Part shown: positions 43,032-52,559 of the stretch, one piece after another | Layout: every line of letters begins with the position of its first letter | Numbering within the stretch: the first letter of the stretch is position 1 | Assembly: GCA_964350315.1 (NCBI GenBank) | Contig: CAYGJD010000001.1 | Span: forward strand, 1-64,000 | Source of the DNA: JAJZEO01 sp964350315 | Lineage (GTDB): Bacteria; Chlamydiota; Chlamydiia; Chlamydiales; 2-12-FULL-49-11 | Direction of reading: 5' to 3' | DNA length: 64,000 nt | Notes under the pieces: model-generated | The model's input: the letters and a program-made list of their open reading frames with translations, nothing else | Told to the model about the DNA's origin: nothing | Databases searched by the model: none | Translations under genes and position numbers: made by a program

Positions 43032-44162
43032 ATGACAAAAATGAAAGGAAATATTGGCGACAAGAAAAAGGGTGTGATTCTAGTTAGCGGCAGCGCTGGA
43101 AGGATTGGCGCGGCTCTTGTTAAGGCTTTAGGCGATGAGTATCATATCGTTGGATTCGAATTGATGACAGCATTATATGCTTCTGCAAATGAGGAGCTCG
43201 TACCTGTCGATGTCTCATCCCCTGAAAGTGTTGCGCAAGCCTTTCGACACATTGAAGCTTTTTATGGCTCGCACATTATATCTGTTGTCCATTTAGCTGC
43301 TTATTACAGTTTTAAGGATCAGAAATATAAGAAGTATAAGAAAATCACGGTTGAAGGGACGAAGAACATCTTAAAAGCTTTGCAACACTTTGAGGTGGAA
43401 CAATTTATATTTTCAAGCACGATGCTCGTTCACAAGCCCCAAGCCCCAGGTAAAAAGATTAAAGAAACCTCGCCAAAAGCGGGAAGATGGGCTTATCCAA
43501 GATCTAAGATTGAGACAGAGGAAGTTATTCACCAACATCGTGGGAAGATTCCAACTGTTATTATGCGTATCTCTGGTGTATATGATGATATGTGTCATTC
43601 GATCCCAATTGCTAATCAGATTCAACGTATCTATGAAAAGCAGTTAGCCAGCCATTTTTTTCCTGGTGATGCGAGTCATGGAGCATCATTTATGCACATA
43701 GAGGATTTGATTGATGCTATATTGCTTGCGATTGATAAAAGAAAGACGCTGCCAAAAGAGACGACTTTATTGATTGGAGATTCTGAAACTGTTTCGACAA
43801 ATGAGATGCAAAAAAAGATCAGCGCCTCTTTATTTGGTAAACCTATGCATACATTTTGGATGCCGAAATCATTGGCGTGGCTCGGCGTTTCTTTGCAAAA
43901 TATGATTCCTTTTGAAGAACATTCATTCATTCAACCATGGATGGTAAAGATTGCTGACGATAACTATACCCTTGATTTGTCAAAGGCTAAAAAAGTACTT
44001 GGTTGGAAGCCAAAGCACCATTTAAGTACTGATTTAGAGGTGATTTTGGAGAATATGAAAAAGGATCCTGAGTCTTGGTATAAAGCAAACGATCTTCATC
44101 CTTCAAACCATGTAAGGCACTTATGGGCAAAAGAAAAACAGAAACACAAGAAAAAGCATTAA
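43032..44162 (+). CDS. NAD-dependent epimerase/dehydratase (extended SDR)
   Basis: A 376-residue sugar-nucleotide modifying enzyme. NAD-binding GSAGRIGAALV near the N-terminus, active-site YPRSK (Tyr-x3-Lys) after SSTML (catalytic Ser/Thr). The ATG at 43032 has GGAGG six bases before it; the in-frame start at 42984 is not supported. It overlaps the VKOR/SPW membrane protein gene by 40 bases, so the two are coupled. The substrate cannot be told. Confidence 0.85.
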   Translation: MTKMKGNIGDKKKGVILVSGSAGRIGAALVKALGDEYHIVGFELMTALYASANEELVPVDVSSPESVAQAFRHIEAFYGSHIISVVHLAAYYSFKDQKYKKYKKITVEGTKNILKALQHFEVEQFIFSSTMLVHKPQAPGKKIKETSPKAGRWAYPRSKIETEEVIHQHRGKIPTVIMRISGVYDDMCHSIPIANQIQRIYEKQLASHFFPGDASHGASFMHIEDLIDAILLAIDKRKTLPKETTLLIGDSETVSTNEMQKKISASLFGKPMHTFWMPKSLAWLGVSLQNMIPFEEHSFIQPWMVKIADDNYTLDLSKAKKVLGWKPKHHLSTDLEVILENMKKDPESWYKANDLHPSNHVRHLWAKEKQKHKKKH

Positions 44163-45460
44163 TAGAAAAACATGAAAAGACCCTCTGGTCACATTTTGCA
44201 AACGTTTTTCTAGGTATTTGGCTTCTAATTTCACACATATGTTTTGGGTATGAAAGTTTCTTTTATATTTGGAATGACATGATTTGTGGGATGATCATCG
44301 CATTTTTTAGTTTGCTTGCCCTTTCAAGAAGAATCGTTATTGCTCCTTGGATCGTTTGTTTTGCTGGAATCTGGCTCATGTTTGCTCCTCTTGTTTTTTC
44401 TACTCCGCAAGTGCAAATTTATATGAATGATACAATGGTAGGCGTTTTAGTCATCGCCTTTTCTCTTCTTGTGCCTGGTTTGCCTGGAGTTGTGGAATCA
44501 AAAGGTCATGAAATTCCACCGGGGTGGTCGTATAATCCTTCTGCTTGGATTCAACGCGTACCAGTGATTGCGCTTGGATGTGTTGGGTGGTTAATTTCAC
44601 GTTATTTAGCGTCTTATCAACTAGGTTATATTGATACTGTTTGGGATCCTGTTTTTGGAAATGGAACATATGAAGTGATCACATCAAAAGTAGCCCAATT
44701 TTTCCCTGTCTCAGATGCTGGCCTGGGAGCTTTTGCCTATACTTTGGAAGCTTTGATGGGGTGTAAAGGGGGAGAGAATCGCTGGCGAACGATGCCGTGG
44801 ATGGTGATTGCTTTTGCCTTTCTTGTCATCCCTCTTGGTATGGTAAGTATTATTCTTGTCATCTCACAACCAATTCTAGTTCATCATTGGTGCTTTTTGT
44901 GCCTTGTGGCGGCATCATCCATGCTTATTATGGTGACCCTGACAATGGATGAGATGTTTGCGGTTATTTACTTTCTCTATTGTGCAAAGAAAGAAGGGAA
45001 GGGGTTTTGGAAAACCTTCTTTTTAGGTGGTGATTGTGTTGCTACAAAGGATGACACAAGAACACCTGCTTTTTCCTCAAATCCACTTAGTTTAATTGGT
45101 TCCTGGCGTTTCGGTGTCGGATTTCATTGGTCTTTACTCGTTGCAGCAGCGCTTGGAGTTTGGATCATGTTTACACCGATGGTTTTTGGACTTTCTTTTG
45201 GATCTGCTGACAGCGATCATTTAGTTGGAGCACTTGTCGTAGTAATTTCGATCATCTCTTTAGCAGAAGTTGTCAGATCTATGAGATGGCTATTGGTTGT
45301 TGCAGGTCTCTGGCTTGCGATTTCCACGTGGTTTTTTCAGGGAGTTGGAATCGGTGCGAACATGAATCATCTGATTGTTGGGGCATTACTTTGTGTCCTG
45401 GCTGTTTTTCGTGGAAAAATTCATGAGTCTTACGGGATGTGGACAAAGTACATTAAATAA
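44123..45460 (+). CDS. VKOR-domain membrane protein flanked by two SPW-repeat regions
   Basis: A 445-residue integral membrane protein. Residues about 25-115 form a first SPW-type repeat (WNDMICGMIIAF, WIVCFAGIWLMFAPL), 140-280 a vitamin K epoxide reductase domain with active-site CFLC (Cys257, Cys260), and 335-435 a second SPW-type repeat (SDHLVGALVVVISI; LLVVAGLWLAIST). VKOR proteins reoxidise disulfide-forming partners in the envelope. The loop Cys pair normal for VKOR is not clear: only Cys214 (MGCKGG) is seen in the likely loop. ATG has AAGG upstream and lies inside the epimerase gene. Confidence 0.75.
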   Translation: MGKRKTETQEKALIEKHEKTLWSHFANVFLGIWLLISHICFGYESFFYIWNDMICGMIIAFFSLLALSRRIVIAPWIVCFAGIWLMFAPLVFSTPQVQIYMNDTMVGVLVIAFSLLVPGLPGVVESKGHEIPPGWSYNPSAWIQRVPVIALGCVGWLISRYLASYQLGYIDTVWDPVFGNGTYEVITSKVAQFFPVSDAGLGAFAYTLEALMGCKGGENRWRTMPWMVIAFAFLVIPLGMVSIILVISQPILVHHWCFLCLVAASSMLIMVTLTMDEMFAVIYFLYCAKKEGKGFWKTFFLGGDCVATKDDTRTPAFSSNPLSLIGSWRFGVGFHWSLLVAAALGVWIMFTPMVFGLSFGSADSDHLVGALVVVISIISLAEVVRSMRWLLVVAGLWLAISTWFFQGVGIGANMNHLIVGALLCVLAVFRGKIHESYGMWTKYIK

Positions 45461-46592
45461 GCTCTGATGCAACTGTATCGTAAAACAATGTCCCACGCGT
45501 TGTCAGAGCGACTCGGTTGTGAGATTTTTTAAGATAGCCTGCATCAACTAATTGATCGATTTTCATCACAGTTTCTTGTGGAAGGGCAAATTCACTCAGA
45601 TCTACACCTTTTAGAAGCCTTAATTGAATTGTGAGCAATTCATGGACATCGTTTGGGTAGGTAAGTTCTTCTTCAAAGTCAATCGGTTCGCGTCCGGCCG
45701 CAATCTCTGCTTGCCATTTTCCAATATAGGATGAGTTGCGAAACCGCTTTCTATCATGATAACTAAAAGCAGATGGTCCTACTCCAATAAAGGGAGCTCC
45801 ATTCCAGTAAGAAGTATTGTGAACAGCTTGATAACCTTCTTTTGAAAAGGCAGAAATTTCATACCGATTAAAGCCAGCATCCTCAAAGGCGTTGATCGCA
45901 AAGGTAAGCATTGATGTGCTGTCATTGTCTGAGGGCATAAGCTGTTTAATCGCGTGTCTATTTTTGTAGTAAAGAGCGCCTGGTTCAAAGACTAGGTTGT
46001 AAAGGGAGATGTGGGTAATTTCAAGCTTTGTAGCCTCTAGAACTGTTTCTTTCCATTCATCAATAGATTGATTGGGTAAATCATACATTAAGTCGATGGT
46101 GATGTTTTTAAATCCGGCTTTCACAGTTGTTTCAACGGCATTGATTGCAGCTTTTGCACTGTGTTCTCGTCCGATTGCTTCAAGTCTTTTGTCGCTTAGC
46201 GATTGAACACCGATGCTGATTCGATTGATACCAAGGTCGCGATAAAAACGCATCTTTTCCAAAGTGACATTTTCTGGATTTGCTTCGAGGGTAATTTCAG
46301 ATAAGCATTCAGGGAAAATGCGAAAAATTTCTTCAAAAGATGATTCTGAGATTATGGAGGGTGTTCCACCGCCAAAGTAGATCGATGAAATGGTTTCAAA
46401 GAGGTTTTTTCTCTCTTCCCACTCTTTTTTTAGTGTTTTGATGTATGAGGCGACAGATTTTTCTTGATAACTTGAAACTGCAAAATGGCAGTAGGGGCAT
46501 TTTTTTCGACAAAAAGGGATGTGCACATAAATCCCTCCCACAGTTTGAGAAGGTGATTGAGCGCGCCAGGGATTCTTTAGTTCAAGAGCCAC
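45453..46592 (-). CDS. hemW: HemW-like radical SAM protein (oxygen-independent coproporphyrinogen oxidase family)
   Basis: A 379-residue radical SAM protein. GIYVHIPFCRKKCPYCHF contains the CxxxCxxC cluster site; YFGGGTPSI and EITLEANPE complete the SAM-binding region, and the end is the HemN C-terminal domain. HemW is thought to insert heme into respiratory proteins; true HemN has a longer N-terminus. The start is unclear: GTG at 46592 overlaps the TAG of the preceding gene (TAGTG), or TTG at 46598. The 3' end overlaps the convergent VKOR gene by 8 bases. Confidence 0.88.
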   Translation of the reverse strand: MALELKNPWRAQSPSQTVGGIYVHIPFCRKKCPYCHFAVSSYQEKSVASYIKTLKKEWEERKNLFETISSIYFGGGTPSIISESSFEEIFRIFPECLSEITLEANPENVTLEKMRFYRDLGINRISIGVQSLSDKRLEAIGREHSAKAAINAVETTVKAGFKNITIDLMYDLPNQSIDEWKETVLEATKLEITHISLYNLVFEPGALYYKNRHAIKQLMPSDNDSTSMLTFAINAFEDAGFNRYEISAFSKEGYQAVHNTSYWNGAPFIGVGPSAFSYHDRKRFRNSSYIGKWQAEIAAGREPIDFEEELTYPNDVHELLTIQLRLLKGVDLSEFALPQETVMKIDQLVDAGYLKKSHNRVALTTRGTLFYDTVASELI

Positions 46593-47050
46593 TACCAATC
46601 ATCATTTTCTGGATCAACGATCTCACGTGACCTGCGCCAGCGATTTTTATCACTATACGGGTCTTCGTCTGCTTCGTACTCTTTAGTTTCCTTTTCTTCA
46701 CCAGCCATTTCAATCTCAAAAAGAGTTGTATGATCGGCTTCAAAAGAGGCAGTTTCCATCTCAAAGTCAGCGTTAGTCATTTCGCTATTACCAGCGCTGC
46801 CTGTATCAGGAATTGATTGGTGGTCATAAATTTGTTTTTGATTTGATTTTTTTGGGCTGGTAAAGTCTTCGATATCTCCGCTTTCTTTAAGAAAGATCAA
46901 TCTTTGTCTTTCCTCTTCGATTCGGGTGCGAAGAGTCTCAATTTCTAACTTATGCTTATCGATGTCTTTATTAGGCACAAGGCCAAGATTTAGCCATTTT
47001 TCAAGGTCTCGGAGTTCGTTTTCAAACTTTTTTAGCCTTTCGCTCTTCAT
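46592..47050 (-). CDS. Small acidic coiled-coil protein between hemW and sucA
   Basis: A 152-residue protein: a Lys/Glu coiled coil (residues 1-60, ENELRDLEKWLNLGLVPNKD then EIETLRTRIEEERQRL), then a disordered, very acidic tail ending DPENDDW. AGAGG stands upstream of the ATG at 47050. Order hemN - this gene - sucA corresponds, as far as I remember, to CT052-CT053-CT054 of C. trachomatis, where CT053 is a hypothetical; this is from memory, not a search. Function unknown. Confidence 0.72.
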   Translation of the reverse strand: MKSERLKKFENELRDLEKWLNLGLVPNKDIDKHKLEIETLRTRIEEERQRLIFLKESGDIEDFTSPKKSNQKQIYDHQSIPDTGSAGNSEMTNADFEMETASFEADHTTLFEIEMAGEEKETKEYEADEDPYSDKNRWRRSREIVDPENDDW

Positions 47051-47175
47051 TTTGCCTCTAGTGGGTTGACCTAACAACAAAGAAGGATCTTACTTTATAA
47101 GGCGATTTTTTGACTACACGAATATTGTCTTTAAAGAGCTCGTGTGTAGTATCGCTTATAGAGGTGTGTGTTCTC

Positions 47176-49929
47176 ATGGGTAAAGACGATTTTTTTAATC
47201 CGATAAACTTTGGTAATCAAGAGTATATAGAGCATCTTCTTGAGCAATATCAAAGAGATCCTACAGCGATAACTGGTGACTGGGGAGCTTTTTTTCAAGG
47301 AGTTGAATTTGTATCTAGTTCAAAACCAACAATAAGCGCTCCTTCACAAGCCAGGACTGATTCAAATGCTCCTAGTGACCTTAGAATCAGAGCTTTAATT
47401 GATTCCTACCGAAAATATGGTCATTTGTTGGCAGATATTAATCCAATGACGCTCCCTCCTGTTGAAGTAAAAGAACTTTCTCTTTCAACTCTTGGGTTTG
47501 AAATGAGCGATTTGGCCAAATCTTTTCCTACTTGTGGATTATGCAGCGACCCTGTCTTAACTCTTGAAGCAATCATCCACAAACTCAGAAGCTTATATTG
47601 TCAAAAGATATCTTTTGAATCTAATAATCATGGAAATCGCGATTTTGAAGAGTGGTTTTATTCAATGATTGAAACTTTTTCTGAAGATTTTGATAGCGAT
47701 ATGTATAGACACCTTCTACTTAAGCTATTCAAGGCTAAAGAGTTTGAAGCGTTCCTGCAAAAAAGATTTTTAGGGGCAAAGAGGTTTTCTCTTGAAGGGG
47801 GAGAAAGTTTTATTCCTCTGATGTCGGAGCTGATCAACTTGGCTGCTAAAAATGGATGTAAAACAATGTATATCGGAATGGCTCATAGAGGTCGTTTAAA
47901 TACATTGTGCAATCTTCTAAAAAAACCCTACTCGCTCCTGTTTCATGAGTTCAGTAGCGATTCACTACCAGCTGAATCTGAGGGGTTGGGAGACGTCAAG
48001 TATCATAAGGGATATTGCCAAGAGGTTACGACGCGCGAAAATCATAAAATTAAATTGACCTTGGCACCTAATCCAAGTCATCTCGAAGCCGTTGATCCTG
48101 TCGTACTGGGAATGGCCCACGCAAAACAAAAAATTGCTGACAATGTTGATGCCGCCTTGCCCATTTTAATACACGGTGATGCTTCGATCTCTGGGCAAGG
48201 GATTGTTTATGAAGTGATGCAGTTTTACAAAATCAAAGGATATTCTGTTGGTGGCTCTATTCACATTGTAATTAATAACCAAATTGGTTTTACAGCAGAG
48301 CCAGAAGAGACAAGATCTACAATGTATTGTACTGATATTGCAAAGACATTTTCATCTCCTGTTATTCACGTCAATGCAGACGATCCAATTGCTTGTATGA
48401 AGGCCGCAATCATTGCCTTTGAAGTGAGACAAAAATTTCATATCGATGTTTTTATCGATCTTAATTGCCATCGTTTGTATGGACACAATGAGGCCGATGA
48501 GCCGCGGTTTACTAATCCAAGACTATACAAAGCAATAAAAGAAAAAGACCATGTCTACAAAGTCTTTTCGGCTAAGACAATTGAAAAGGGCATTGTAACG
48601 AATGAAGAAGTCGTGCAGATGGAGAAGAAATTTCAAGAAGAATTAGCGCAGGCTTTGGACGATGCAACAAGGTTTACGCAAGAAGAAAAGCCGAAAATTG
48701 AAGGAATCGCATCGCGCCTTGAAATAAAAGCTGCTTTAGAAACCTTTGAGCAAATTGAAACGAAAATCTCTCATGAAAAAGTCTTAAAGCTAACGCAAAA
48801 AATCACTCAGATTCCCGATGATTTTATCGCACATGCTAAAATTCGAAAACTTTTTGAAGGTAGACGTAATGACTTGATGAACGATGCAGGAAAGCCAGTT
48901 GTTGATTGGGCTAGTGCAGAACTTCTTGCCTATGCATCTCTTGTTGAAAAAGGAATTCATGTGAGAATCTCAGGCGAAGATTCAAAAAGAGGAACATTTT
49001 CTCACAGGCATGCAACAATTGTCGATCAAGAATCAAATGATAGCTACACACCACTTTGTAACGTATCTGAAAATCAAGCCCCTTTTGATGTTTATAGCTC
49101 CCCACTTTCTGAATATGGAGTCATGGGATTTGATTACGGCTATTCAATAGCCTATCCAACCGCATTAGTTGTTTGGGAAGGGCAGTTTGGTGATTTTGTC
49201 AACGGCGCACAAATCATTATCGATCAGTTTTTCTCAAGTTCTGAAACTAAATGGGGAAGAGTTTCCGGACTTACCCTCTTTTTACCGCACGGATTCGAAG
49301 GGATGGGGCCAGAACATTCTTCTTGTCGGATAGAAAGGTTTTTGCAGCTTTCAGCTCTTGATAACATGCGTGTTGTGATCCCATCAACTCCAGCACAGCT
49401 TTTTCATTTACTCAGACGACAAGTCATGACAACTAAGAAAAAACCCTTAGTGGTCGTAATGCCCAAAAGTATGCTTCGCTTAACAAGCTCTTTCTCAACT
49501 GTTAAAGACATTACAGATGGAGAATTTCAATTTGTAATTCATGACACAAAAGGGGCAAGAAAAGTGCGTAAATTGATCATTTGCTCAGGAAAGATCTATC
49601 ATGAATTAGCACAAAGACGAGATGAGATTCAGGCAGACGACATTGCGATTGTTCGAATAGAGCAAATTTTCCCCTTACATAAAGAAGTGCTTCTTGAAGC
49701 GATTGAACCATTCAAAGGGGCTAAACAGATTTGCTTTGTTCAAGAAGAGCCAAGAAATCAAGGAACATGGGAATATCTCTCACCACATTTAAAAGAGATG
49801 TTTAAGGATAGAGAAGTACAATACATAGGCAGACCAAGAAGCTCAATACCAGATACAGGATTCCATGCACTTTTTAAAGTGCAACAAGAGCAGATCATTA
49901 TCGATGCAATAGGGGAAAAGAAGGAATAA
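47176..49929 (+). CDS. sucA: 2-oxoglutarate dehydrogenase E1 component
   Basis: A 917-residue thiamine-diphosphate-dependent decarboxylase of the TCA cycle. NFGNQEYIEHLLEQYQRDP is the N-terminal segment that binds E2/E3; the ThDP motif is HGDASISGQG ... NNQIGFT; ISGEDSKRGTFSHRHA is in the pyrimidine-domain half. The ATG at 47176 gives the normal N-terminus (MGKDDFFNP). Length agrees with the family. First gene of sucA-sucB-lpd, all with spacers of 2-11 bases. Confidence 0.95.
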   Translation: MGKDDFFNPINFGNQEYIEHLLEQYQRDPTAITGDWGAFFQGVEFVSSSKPTISAPSQARTDSNAPSDLRIRALIDSYRKYGHLLADINPMTLPPVEVKELSLSTLGFEMSDLAKSFPTCGLCSDPVLTLEAIIHKLRSLYCQKISFESNNHGNRDFEEWFYSMIETFSEDFDSDMYRHLLLKLFKAKEFEAFLQKRFLGAKRFSLEGGESFIPLMSELINLAAKNGCKTMYIGMAHRGRLNTLCNLLKKPYSLLFHEFSSDSLPAESEGLGDVKYHKGYCQEVTTRENHKIKLTLAPNPSHLEAVDPVVLGMAHAKQKIADNVDAALPILIHGDASISGQGIVYEVMQFYKIKGYSVGGSIHIVINNQIGFTAEPEETRSTMYCTDIAKTFSSPVIHVNADDPIACMKAAIIAFEVRQKFHIDVFIDLNCHRLYGHNEADEPRFTNPRLYKAIKEKDHVYKVFSAKTIEKGIVTNEEVVQMEKKFQEELAQALDDATRFTQEEKPKIEGIASRLEIKAALETFEQIETKISHEKVLKLTQKITQIPDDFIAHAKIRKLFEGRRNDLMNDAGKPVVDWASAELLAYASLVEKGIHVRISGEDSKRGTFSHRHATIVDQESNDSYTPLCNVSENQAPFDVYSSPLSEYGVMGFDYGYSIAYPTALVVWEGQFGDFVNGAQIIIDQFFSSSETKWGRVSGLTLFLPHGFEGMGPEHSSCRIERFLQLSALDNMRVVIPSTPAQLFHLLRRQVMTTKKKPLVVVMPKSMLRLTSSFSTVKDITDGEFQFVIHDTKGARKVRKLIICSGKIYHELAQRRDEIQADDIAIVRIEQIFPLHKEVLLEAIEPFKGAKQICFVQEEPRNQGTWEYLSPHLKEMFKDREVQYIGRPRSSIPDTGFHALFKVQQEQIIIDAIGEKKE

Positions 49930-49940
49930 AAGGCGATTAT

Positions 49941-51101
49941 ATGGCAAAAATTAGCGTTGAAGTACCCGCAGTTGGAGAGTCAATCACAGAGGTTTCTATT
50001 GCCTCGTTTCTTGTGAGTGATGGAGCAATTGTAAAAGATGGCGATCCTATTGTAGAGGTTGAATCAGATAAAGCAACAATGGAAGTGCCTGCCCAAGCCT
50101 CAGGAAAAATTACCTTTCTTGTTAAAGTTGGAGATACGCTTGCTATTGGAGCCAAGATTGCTGAGATTGATACGGATGTAGCAACACCCGCAGCTCCTGC
50201 AGCTGAACCTGCACCGACTCCAAAAAAAGAAGAGAAAGTCGTAGAAAAAGCAACTACTGCTCCACCTGCTTCTAAAGAGGTTCCTAAACCTGCTGCAAAA
50301 GAAGGTGTTTCATTACGAGTTTCAACAGATGACTACCTTGCATCGATCGGAAAAGAAAAAAAAGTGACAACGCAAAGTCAAATGCCGAAAGAAGAAGAAG
50401 ATGATGATGTTACAAGAAAGCCGATGACAAAGCTTCGTAAGACAATCGCAAAACGACTTGTCCAAGTCAAAAATGAAACAGCGATGTTAACAACGTTTAA
50501 TGAAGTTGACATGTCTGAAATTATGAAGATACGAAATCGTGAAAAAGATGGGTTTTTGAAAGAATTTGGGGCAAAGCTGACTTATTTACCCTTCTTTATT
50601 AAAGCGACAATCTCAGCACTTAAGGCATTTCCTGACGTGAATGCTTTTCTTGACGGAGATGACATTGTTTATAATAAACATCAACACATCGGCATTGCAG
50701 TAAGTACAGGATCTGGACTTGTTGTTCCTGTCATGAGAAATGCAGATGAGATGAGCTTTATCGAATTAACACAAGCGATCACAGACCTTGCAACAAAAGC
50801 GCGAGATCGAAAATTGTCGATGTCTGATATGTCAGGTGGAACATTCACAATTACAAACGGAGGCGTTTTTGGATCAATGCTGTCAACTCCGATCATCAAC
50901 CCTCCCCAAAGTGCAATCCTTGGCATGCACAATATCGTTGAAAGACCCGTTGCAATTGATGGAAAAGTTGAAATCAGGCCAATCATGTATTTAGCACTAA
51001 GTTATGACCACAGAGTTATTGATGGAAAGGAATCTGTTTCGTTTCTTGTCCATCTTAAGAAGATGCTCGAAGAGCCAACCAGATTTATCATATCGGAGTA
51101 A
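49941..51101 (+). CDS. sucB: 2-oxoglutarate dehydrogenase E2 (dihydrolipoyl succinyltransferase)
   Basis: A 386-residue acyltransferase. One lipoyl domain (1-75) with lipoyl-Lys44 in ESDKATMEV, an Ala/Pro/Lys-rich hinge (80-120), the peripheral-subunit binding domain (about 120-145, LRVSTDDYLASIGKEKK, weakly conserved), and the catalytic domain with the active-site YDHRVIDGKE. It carries the succinyl group to CoA. Between sucA and lpd. Confidence 0.95.
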   Translation: MAKISVEVPAVGESITEVSIASFLVSDGAIVKDGDPIVEVESDKATMEVPAQASGKITFLVKVGDTLAIGAKIAEIDTDVATPAAPAAEPAPTPKKEEKVVEKATTAPPASKEVPKPAAKEGVSLRVSTDDYLASIGKEKKVTTQSQMPKEEEDDDVTRKPMTKLRKTIAKRLVQVKNETAMLTTFNEVDMSEIMKIRNREKDGFLKEFGAKLTYLPFFIKATISALKAFPDVNAFLDGDDIVYNKHQHIGIAVSTGSGLVVPVMRNADEMSFIELTQAITDLATKARDRKLSMSDMSGGTFTITNGGVFGSMLSTPIINPPQSAILGMHNIVERPVAIDGKVEIRPIMYLALSYDHRVIDGKESVSFLVHLKKMLEEPTRFIISE

Positions 51102-51103
51102 GA

Positions 51104-52492
51104 ATGGGCGAAATTTATGATGTTGTTTATATAGGATCTGGTCCAGCAGGATATGTCGGTGCGATTAAGGCAGCTCAGCTTGGACTAAAAACAGCCTGTA
51201 TTGAAAAACACACAGCTTGCGGGGGGACCTGCTTAAACGTTGGGTGTATCCCATCAAAAGCACTTTTACATGCATCAGACATTTACCACCTTTTACAAAC
51301 AGAGATTAAAGATTTTGGCATTGAAGTTAAGGAGACTACACTTAATTTCTCCAAAATGATGGCCCATAAAGAAGAGATTGTAAAAAAGTTGACAGAAGGG
51401 ATTGCCTACCTTTTGAAAAAGAATAAAGTGACACGCATAAAAGGGCATGCAAGACTCCTATCTGAGACTACGATTGATGTAGATGGCCAAATCATCACAG
51501 CAAAACACATCGTTTTAGCAACAGGGTCAGAACCAATTCAACTTCCCGGTCTTATTTTTGATGAAGAAAAAATCATCTCGTCAACGGGGGCTCTTTCTTT
51601 AAAAACAGTCCCTGAAAAAATGATCATTGTTGGAGGAGGGGTTATTGGACTTGAGCTTGGCTCTGTTTACCACTCTCTTGGTTCAAAGGTTGAAGTTATT
51701 GAGTTCACAGATCGCATCATGCCAGAATTTGATGAGGACTTATCCAAAGCCTTTCAAAAAATATTAGAGAAACGAGGCTTCATTTTTCACTTCAACTCTA
51801 AAGTCGTATCAGGAAAAAAAGATGAGAGAGGGGTCACCCTTGAAGTTGAAAAAAAAGAGGGAAAAGTGCCCTTTTCAGCAGATGTCGTTCTTGTTTCAAT
51901 CGGCAGAAAACCCTATACAAAAGATCTTGGGCTTGAGGCGTGCGGTATTAAAACAGATCAGCGTGGATTTGTAGAAATAGATGCAACATTTCGCACTTCA
52001 AAAAGCAATATATTTGCCGTTGGGGATGTGATTGGACAGCCGATGCTTGCACATAAAGGATCACATGAAGCTGTTTGTGTAGCGCAACACATAGCAGGGG
52101 AGAATCACCCTTTTGATTACATAGCGATTCCAAACGTTGTCTATACCAATCCAGAAATTGCTTCGGTAGGCTTCACAGAAAAGCAGCTTAAAGACAAGGG
52201 AGTAGATTATAAAGTTTCAAACTTTAGCTTTGTAGGAAATTCCCGCTATAATGCAAATGGAGGCAAAGAGGCAGCATTTGTCAAAGCAATGTGTCATAAA
52301 ACAACAGGAGAGATCCTCGGTTGTCATATCCTTGCTCCTAACGCATCAGAACTGATTCCCATTCCCACAATTGCCATTCAACATAGACTTACAGCAAAAG
52401 ATCTTGCCCACACCTGCTTCCCACACCCGACTCTCTCAGAAGCTCTCCACGAAGTCTTTCTTGGCCTAACAGACAAATTCATTCATCTATAA
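51104..52492 (+). CDS. lpd: Dihydrolipoamide dehydrogenase (E3)
   Basis: A 462-residue FAD enzyme. FAD motif GSGPAGYVGA at the N-terminus, redox-active Cys43 and Cys48 in GTCLNVGCIPSKAL, NAD motif GGGVIGLELGS, and the His441-Glu446 catalytic pair in FPHPTLSEALHE. In C. trachomatis the lpd gene is, as I recall, apart from sucAB, so linkage here completes the complex in one operon. Stop at 52490-52492 abuts the A-tract of the convergent terminator. Confidence 0.95.
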   Translation: MGEIYDVVYIGSGPAGYVGAIKAAQLGLKTACIEKHTACGGTCLNVGCIPSKALLHASDIYHLLQTEIKDFGIEVKETTLNFSKMMAHKEEIVKKLTEGIAYLLKKNKVTRIKGHARLLSETTIDVDGQIITAKHIVLATGSEPIQLPGLIFDEEKIISSTGALSLKTVPEKMIIVGGGVIGLELGSVYHSLGSKVEVIEFTDRIMPEFDEDLSKAFQKILEKRGFIFHFNSKVVSGKKDERGVTLEVEKKEGKVPFSADVVLVSIGRKPYTKDLGLEACGIKTDQRGFVEIDATFRTSKSNIFAVGDVIGQPMLAHKGSHEAVCVAQHIAGENHPFDYIAIPNVVYTNPEIASVGFTEKQLKDKGVDYKVSNFSFVGNSRYNANGGKEAAFVKAMCHKTTGEILGCHILAPNASELIPIPTIAIQHRLTAKDLAHTCFPHPTLSEALHEVFLGLTDKFIHL

Positions 52493-52526
52493 AAATAAAA
52501 AAACCGTGAGGGAAAAACCCTCACGG
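52491..52526 (-). terminator. Intrinsic terminator of the 979-residue protein gene
   Basis: On the minus strand CCGTGAGGG, loop TTTTT, CCCTCACGG (52504-52526), followed by seven T, A and five T. Perfect 9-bp stem. On the plus strand the same hairpin follows lpd but without a T-run. Confidence 0.85.
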
Positions 52527-52559
52527 CATCGTTCGTTTAGAAATTAGATTCTAGGTGTA

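Noticed and set aside
52504..52526. Terminator of the sucA-sucB-lpd operon on the plus strand
   Set aside because: The hairpin follows lpd, but on this strand no T-run comes after it; the T-run is on the minus strand, so it was assigned to the convergent gene.
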